Shown: piece after piece, positions 5,749 to 7,288 of the stretch
Layout of the letters: every line of letters begins with the position of its first letter
Position numbering within the stretch: position 1 is the first letter of the stretch
Assembly (NCBI GenBank): GCA_902490445.1
Contig: CABUDZ010000096.1
Location: 1 to 7,288, forward strand
Reading direction: 5' to 3'
DNA length: 7,288 nt
DNA from: an uncultured Collinsella sp.
Lineage (GTDB): Bacteria; Actinomycetota; Coriobacteriia; Coriobacteriales; Coriobacteriaceae
Made by a program: the position numbers and the translations under genes
Notes under the pieces: generated by a model
Databases searched by the model: none
Seen by the model: the letters and a program-made list of their open reading frames with translations, nothing else
Told to the model about the DNA's origin: nothing

Positions 5749-6824
5749 TAGAGGTCTCCTCCCTTAAACGGCAAGCCCTGCTCGGCCGCCCGCAGTATGC
5801 GCTCGTCGATCTGGGAGCGCACGATGTCGTTGGTGGCGACCCAGGCGGCAAAGCTGGCGTTGTCGGGCGCGCCCAGGCCCTCCTGCAGTACCGGCGTCGC
5901 CTCGGAGAGTGCAAGGACGAGCTCGTCGGTGGAGCCTGCACCCACGTTGACGCGGGCATAGACGCCATCGGGAAACTCGGTTTGGAAGTAGAGCGCCTCG
6001 GCTGCGTGCGGGCACGAGCGCGCAAGGATACGCAGGTGGTGCTCGGCACCCTCGTAGTCCAGCTCGCGCCAGGCTGCGCTCATCAGCGCGATGAGCGTCC
6101 ACGGGTCCAAGTCACGCTCCGCGTCCTTGGGACGACGGCGCAGCGGCGTGTTGGTGAGATAGGGGACGGAGTGGGCAGAGCGAAAGCGCTTGAGTTCCTC
6201 GGCGGGGTATTCGAGCTTTGCCATGGCGAGCATCGCGGTGTGGCGGACACCGGCGGGGTCGTTGGGCGCAAAGTCCAAGCTGCGATTTGCGGCTTGGAGC
6301 GACATGCGATAGCGGCCGCTAATGAGGGCGCGCGATGCCAAGGCGGCAAGCCAGCGCAGATAGGGGCGGCACGTAAGGTCGCCTGCGGCCTCGCGCTCGT
6401 AGGGGTCCTGCGCCGAGGCGATCTTGAGTGCCAGGTCGTGCTCCACCTCGTCGCACTTGGACACCAGATACTGCACGTATTCCTCGTTGGAGCTGGCGGT
6501 GAGGGCGGTCAGCATGCGCTGAGCGTCCCAGTTGGCCGGATCGAGCGCGGCTGCCTCGCGGAGCATGTTCTCGGCAGCTGCCTCTTCCTGCTCTGCCTGG
6601 GTATCGTCAGGGATAAAGGGGATGCGGTAGTCGACAGCCTCGACCACCTTGGCAATCAGATGCCCGGCGCGGTCGCGGTCGTGCACGATGAGCGGTGCGG
6701 GGTTGCGGGTGAATTGTTCCATCAGGCGCTCTACGGCGGCAGTGTCGGTGAGCGGGATATTGTCGCGGCGCAAGGCCTCAAGAACGAGGCGATGGCAATC
6801 CTCTTGAATGGGATCGAATGCCAT
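5748..6824 (-). CDS. TPR-like helical repeat protein of unknown function, 358 aa
   Basis: First gene of the operon. An acidic, mostly helical cytoplasmic protein. TPR-like segments are about 78-110 (AENMLREAAALDPANWDAQR), 155-205 (YLRWLAALASRALISGRYRM, then RSLDFAPNDPAGVR and MLAMAKLE) and 240-280 (DPWTLIALMSAAW, AEHHLRILARSCPHAAEAL). Several positions line up with the downstream 347-aa protein (WL-L, RYR, A-R-L, LA-A-LE, PW-L-A, LR-A-C-A), so the two look like diverged tandem paralogues. I chose the ATG at 6824 because AAAGGAGG lies 4 nt upstream; a TTG start 30 nt further upstream would place that ribosome binding site inside the coding region. Its TAA shares a base with the ATG of the next gene. 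Function is unknown; a complex of the two proteins is plausible. Confidence 0.8.
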   Translation of the reverse strand: MAFDPIQEDCHRLVLEALRRDNIPLTDTAAVERLMEQFTRNPAPLIVHDRDRAGHLIAKVVEAVDYRIPFIPDDTQAEQEEAAAENMLREAAALDPANWDAQRMLTALTASSNEEYVQYLVSKCDEVEHDLALKIASAQDPYEREAAGDLTCRPYLRWLAALASRALISGRYRMSLQAANRSLDFAPNDPAGVRHTAMLAMAKLEYPAEELKRFRSAHSVPYLTNTPLRRRPKDAERDLDPWTLIALMSAAWRELDYEGAEHHLRILARSCPHAAEALYFQTEFPDGVYARVNVGAGSTDELVLALSEATPVLQEGLGAPDNASFAAWVATNDIVRSQIDERILRAAEQGLPFKGGDL

Positions 6825-6849
6825 GGGGCCTCCTTTGCTGCGGTTAGGG

Positions 6850-6885
6850 TTCAAATATCTCTATATAAGGTTCTAGTTTACCCGC
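6850..6885 (-). promoter_or_regulatory. AT-rich tract, candidate promoter of the operon
   Basis: An AT-rich stretch lies 26-60 nt before the first start codon of the leftward operon. On the minus strand it contains CTTATATAGAGATATTTG, offering -10-like hexamers (TATATA/TATAGA or GATATT). No convincing -35 is seen at the right spacing, so the assignment rests mainly on position and base composition. Confidence 0.3.
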
Positions 6886-7288
6886 ATGTGGCACACCGGG
6901 GGTGCCGCACTTGGACATGCACCTTTGCACCACGAAGTCGGATGTCGCACAAATGTCGGCACCTTGGACGACCGAGTGGTATCACGGTGCCGCAAACGGT
7001 CGATTTTTGGCGGCGAACGGTGCATATTTTGGAGGGGCACAGTCCTGCCCAGGATATGTAGTCAACCTTGATAAAACGTTTGCCCAGCTTGGGAGTATGA
7101 ATGCCGCACAAGGGTCTTCGGGGATAGAAAAAACGTTTCATCATTGGCGGCTTTAGGTGAATAACTGACCAACCAGAACGGTAAAATAGTGTTTGTCTGA
7201 GCGTTGAGACGTTTAGACATCGCGCATTGTCATCGCCGGCAACGCGCAAAACGGTCCTAACGGAGCCAATCGGGTGCTCCGCTATATA
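6886..7288. other. About 400 nt with no defensible gene
   Basis: Open frames exist on both strands (for example GTG at 6902 to 7156 rightward), but none has a ribosome binding site or a recognisable domain. Short structures seen: an imperfect tandem repeat of 21-22 nt at 6992-7034 (GCAAACGGT..TTTTGG then GCGAACGGT..TTTTGG), two copies of the palindrome AAACGTTT (7074-7081, 7131-7138), and the 9-mer GGTGCCGCA twice (6901-6909, 6986-6994). Base composition is lower in GC than the operon. It may hold a decayed gene, a dispersed repeat, or the 5' region of a rightward gene outside the window. Confidence 0.4.
7261..7281. other. Small hairpin at the window edge
   Basis: CGGAGC (7261-7266) and GCTCCG (7276-7281) form a 6-bp stem with a 9-nt loop. 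It is followed by TATATA at the end of the window. It could belong to the leader or terminator of a neighbouring gene not shown. Confidence 0.25.

Noticed and set aside
6850..6861. 12-mer TTCAAATATCTC shared with 2276-2287
   Set aside because: AT-rich, short and isolated; the flanking sequences do not match, so chance is likely.
5982..7061. 359-aa rightward open frame
   Set aside because: It is mostly antisense to the 358-aa operon gene, has low-complexity composition and no motif.
6878..7249. 123-aa leftward frame
   Set aside because: Composition is Cys/Arg-rich and irregular, there is no ribosome binding site, and no domain is visible.

Overview
The window looks like high-GC actinobacterial DNA, most likely from the Coriobacteriia (Collinsella or a relative). 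This is an inference from GC-rich coding, strong AGGAGG-type ribosome binding sites, and a MurT-type lipid II amidating enzyme. No rRNA or other taxonomic marker is present, so the genus is tentative.

Left part (1-2183): a short rightward cluster that looks like the end of an integrated mobile element. It holds a 74-aa Xre-type repressor, an unrecognised 95-aa protein 3 nt downstream, and a 479-aa serine recombinase. The recombinase reads head-on into a leftward tRNA-Glu(UUC) gene, and its last 13 codons lie inside the 3' half of that tRNA on the opposite strand. The tRNA gene is intact and includes the encoded CCA, as expected if the element uses the tRNA 3' end as its attachment site. A hairpin with a T-rich tail just past the tRNA 3' end, inside the recombinase coding sequence, probably terminates tRNA transcription. 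A second leftward terminator lies in front of the recombinase. The other end of the element is not in the window.

Middle intergenic region (2184-2481): the tRNA promoter, then four copies of a 15-17 nt motif in alternating orientation. They form two hairpins of identical geometry (15-nt arms, 25-nt loops) exactly 80 nt apart. A 16-nt near-identical direct repeat flanks the array, and its right copy is one arm of the terminator of the next operon. The function of the array is unknown; it is the least explained structure here.

Right part (2434-6824): a leftward three-gene operon. Two TPR-like helical proteins of similar size (358 and 347 aa, apparently tandem paralogues) overlap by one base as TAATG. 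They are followed after 45 nt by a 725-aa natural fusion of MurT (Mur-ligase-like) and GatD (glutamine amidotransferase), which are separate subunits in Staphylococcus and Streptococcus. The fusion should amidate the D-Glu of the lipid II stem peptide to D-isoglutamine. A 13-bp perfect hairpin with a T tail ends the operon.

Far right (6825-7288): the probable operon promoter region and about 400 nt in which no gene can be defended, with a few short repeats and a small hairpin at the window edge.
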